64,000 bases of DNA from Toxotes chatareus (taxonomy: Eukaryota; Chordata; Actinopteri; Toxotidae), in contig CM028889.1 in assembly GCA_016801885.1 (NCBI GenBank), positions 6,363,501 through 6,427,500 on the forward strand. The letters run 5' to 3'. Shown one piece after another: positions 61,211-64,000 of this stretch (the first letter of the stretch is position 1; every line of letters starts with the position of its first letter). The notes under the pieces were generated by a model that was given only the letters and a program-made list of their open reading frames with translations, made no database searches and had not been told where the DNA came from. Made by a program: the position numbers and the translations under genes.

Positions 61211-64000
61211 ACAGCCTCAGATCTGTGAATCCAGCACAACATATTTAGTATCATATGAATTTTGTGACAGTCTTGACATAAAAGGAAAATTCCATTTTAT
61301 TCATGAGCACTGTGTTTTGTGGTTTTGTCCATCTTTCTTTCTGGTTACGATAATACTGCACTTTACAGAAACAGCGGGTGCATATGTCATCGCCGAACTT
61401 CTCGTTTGGGGCTAAAAACTTACCAAAAACATCCATTTTAATCAGGAAATTTTAAAATCAATTACCTAGAAATCATCAGTGGAAACACCTTCCAGTGAAG
61501 TGACCTTTTAACGCAAGGATGTTTCAGTCAAGTGCTCCTCTTCAGCTTGTAAACTGGAAACACCAGGGGGGAGTTTTCCAAAATGCCCCTCCATTAATGA
61601 CGGATTTTCGGATTTCTGTTTTAAGGATTCAGCACAGACTCATTGACATAGACTCAACAGAACTCTAACAGTCTGCTGCATTGTAAAACTGTGCGTGTGC
61701 ACCACCGAGGTAAAGTTGAACTGTGAAAAATTCCTGCAAAGCAATGGATGTTATTTACGAGGGACAGACTGGGATAACTTTAACTTTCACCTTTACTTTC
61801 ACATCTGGTAAAAACTAGTTTAGATAATGGGGCTGAACGTTCCTTCTGGAAAACAACCTGTTGATCATAAGAGTGAAAAAAAGGGAACAGTGAAAAATTT
61901 TCATCACTCATCTCCCTGTTTGTATCACAGGGACGCGGAGATGTATTATGTGTTATTTCGAGACAGGACAGATCTGTAAAAGTTTATTGCCTGTGTTGCT
62001 CTGTTGACAAACAGTGTGTCGACTGACATTAGATTCATTAGGGGAAGCCTGGCTGCTCTTCACTGCAGAGCAGTGTTTCCATGTCACTTTATCACTATAA
62101 TCAACCTGCTTAACCGGTTAAAATTCTGTAATAACCCAAAGGAATAACAGCCACAAGAAGGAAGATGAGACCCACATTGTAAAATCTCAAAATTTTCCTT
62201 TAAGCTGAAGAAAATAAAACAGCTGATGGGTTGAGGAGCCTCTTGTGCTTTGAAAAACCTCTCAAATAGATGCCTAAAGAGAAATCCAACTTCATACTGG
62301 GAAACTCTGATATAGCCACCATATTTCAGGCTTCATTAAGTAGCAGTTATTACGCAGTTATGCTGTTAAAATCTTCTCTGGGGCACAGGGACAGAAATGT
62401 ATGAGTTACTGCCTGCCAGGAGCCATTATGTCAGCAGCACACATGTCTGTGGGGCCATACCTGTTTTTCTCATTGTTGGGATGAAGAATTTGCTCCATAG
62501 CGGGATCTGACACCGTGGTTTCTGCAGTCTTACCGCCTCTCACTGCGTCTGTGCATGAGTTCTCTATCACTACTGTTATTGTTTACTAGAAAGCGGTAAT
62601 TGGTGTGGATTTAAAGAAAAGAGGTTATGCAATATAGGCTGAAAAACTGAGACGCTTGACACTCACGCGAGTCACTCAAGCAGAGCTCGTCTCATCCTTT
62701 TCCAATCAGAGAAACTGCAATACTCATTCTGTGCGTGGAGACAGCACTACAAGGATCCTGGGAGTGGATTTATGAAGTCTGGACCGCCTGCATGGAGTGA
62801 AATAAAACCCAACACCAGCTTCGCTTCTTCAGCGATGCCTGAGTGCCTCATGTCCACTGCTACAAAAGATACCACACTGGTAAAGGTGTCAGTATGCTTC
62901 AGCTATGGTCCGACAGCATCTGCAAATCCCTCTGCTGACACTTTATCGACACTGGCATTGGCAGAGGGCTGCATCGGACAATTACTGCCACTGTCTGAAA
63001 GCAACAGTTTCAGACAGGCAGGTGTGTGGAGGTGTGATGGTAGGCAGGCTTTGAAAACCTTTCTACTCCTGTCGTATTGCAGGTGTACAAACGAGTGCAA
63101 CTCTGTGAATGCCTTTGAGGAAAGGTCTGCTGGGGTTTTCACTCCCACCTCACTCCCAGTGTAAACATTCGAAACAATTAGAAAAATGTTTGCTTTCAGA
63201 CATAGTTGGACGTCACCTTGTGCAAAATAGCTCAATGAGAGGATGCCATCATCTTAAGATCCCTGGTTGTTTTTTGTTTTTTTTGTTTGTTTATTTTGTT
63301 ATTGCTGGTGACATATCTGGCTCATCTTGCGGTCTTTTATCTAATCAGCATTTTTTTCCCATTTGCTTTTTAATGCTGTTGGTTTTCAATGTTTGTTTTG
63401 CAAGAAGCAAACTGTAACTAATTAACATAGATATTACTCTATATATCCCACCACTACCACGTCAGCCTGTTACTGTTCCATGTTTGCTTGCAGTAAGATT
63501 GAGATGTAACAATAAAACCAAATATTTTAGATGCATGCTGTTCCTCTGACTCTGCCGCTGCTTTGTTGTTCCAGCCTCACAGAGAGATGGATTGCATAAT
63601 CCTACAGCTGCAATGTAACATACACAGTTTTTTTTTAAAGTGCCTTTAAAAGAAAGTAGGTAACTAAGACAAATTAATATCCTAATAGGTTGGTAGGTTT
63701 TCTGGAATTAAGCTCTACATATAGTGTGCATACAGGGGTGTGGAAATATATCATCTAGCATTAACCTCTTAAACTCTGTTTTATTTTCTCTCGAGTCCTC
63801 AGGAAGTTGACTAGAAGTTAAAATCAAGTTTTCTTTAGTTTGAACAATGACACAAACACACAATGTGTGTTTGTGACAATGGTCCCAGTTAGATTGCATT
63901 TATTAGCCTGTTTTGTTGTTTGATTGCGTAAATATTATCTCTAATAATAATAATTTTAAATGATGGTATTAAAAAGATCAATGCGATGCATGTTGCGTGT
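61211..64000. other. gmds intron to right edge
   Basis: No exon recognised. A + strand frame of 130 codons at 62772-63164 with a 110-codon frame opposite it has no recognisable domain. An AATAAA at 63510-63515 lies downstream, which alone does not make a gene. T-rich runs occur at 63269-63297 and 63629-63636. Confidence 0.4.

Noticed and set aside
62772..63164. A 130-codon + strand frame with a 110-codon frame on the opposite strand
   Set aside because: No recognisable domain, no clear promoter or splice structure, and both strands are open over the same bases. A downstream AATAAA alone is not enough. Kept only as part of the intron description.

Overview
The window looks like a teleost fish chromosome segment, probably a spiny-rayed (percomorph-type) fish. 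It carries three forkhead transcription factor genes in the order foxq1 - foxf2 - foxc1, all on the + strand. They are followed by the last two coding exons of gmds (GDP-mannose 4,6-dehydratase) on the - strand. This is the conserved vertebrate FOXQ1-FOXF2-FOXC1-GMDS block (human 6p25.3) in compact form: about 20 kb from the foxq1 start to the foxc1 stop. The teleost call rests on this compactness, on the gene sequences, on long CA/GT microsatellites, and on several copies of a short hAT-like element and a broken Tc1-like element of kinds that I know from fish genomes.

Layout. 1-11 kb: non-coding flank upstream of foxq1, with microsatellites, a decayed tandem repeat, a perfect 21-bp-stem hairpin and a few blocks that look like conserved regulatory DNA. 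11.3-12.2 kb: foxq1, single coding exon. 12.2-17.6 kb: foxq1 3' UTR, then an intergenic region with a candidate enhancer at 15.5-15.9 kb. 17.6-20.7 kb: foxf2, two coding exons. 21.2-30.2 kb: intergenic, with two hAT-like elements and a large quasi-palindrome. 30.6-32.0 kb: foxc1, single exon. 32.5-38.4 kb: intergenic. 38.4-40.4 kb: 3' end of gmds on the opposite strand, so gmds is convergent with foxc1. 40.4-64 kb: I read this as one large gmds intron; I found no further exon. It holds simple repeats, transposon relics and several blocks that look like cis-regulatory DNA.

How the parts fit. The three Fox proteins are nuclear regulators of mesenchyme, neural crest, vascular mural cells and eye (foxf2, foxc1) and of epithelium (foxq1). 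gmds encodes a cytosolic enzyme of GDP-fucose synthesis. Its linkage to foxc1 in vertebrates is usually explained by foxc1 regulatory elements lying inside gmds introns. The intron blocks flagged here are candidates for such elements, but without alignments this is inference from sequence character only. I see no operon, CRISPR array, insertion sequence of bacterial type, tRNA or rRNA gene. I also see no clearly novel protein-coding system. The most unusual items are non-coding: two long hairpins, a cluster of GTGCGTA motifs before foxf2, a palindromic forkhead site in the gmds intron, and a GT/GA tract just upstream of an in-frame gmds exon.
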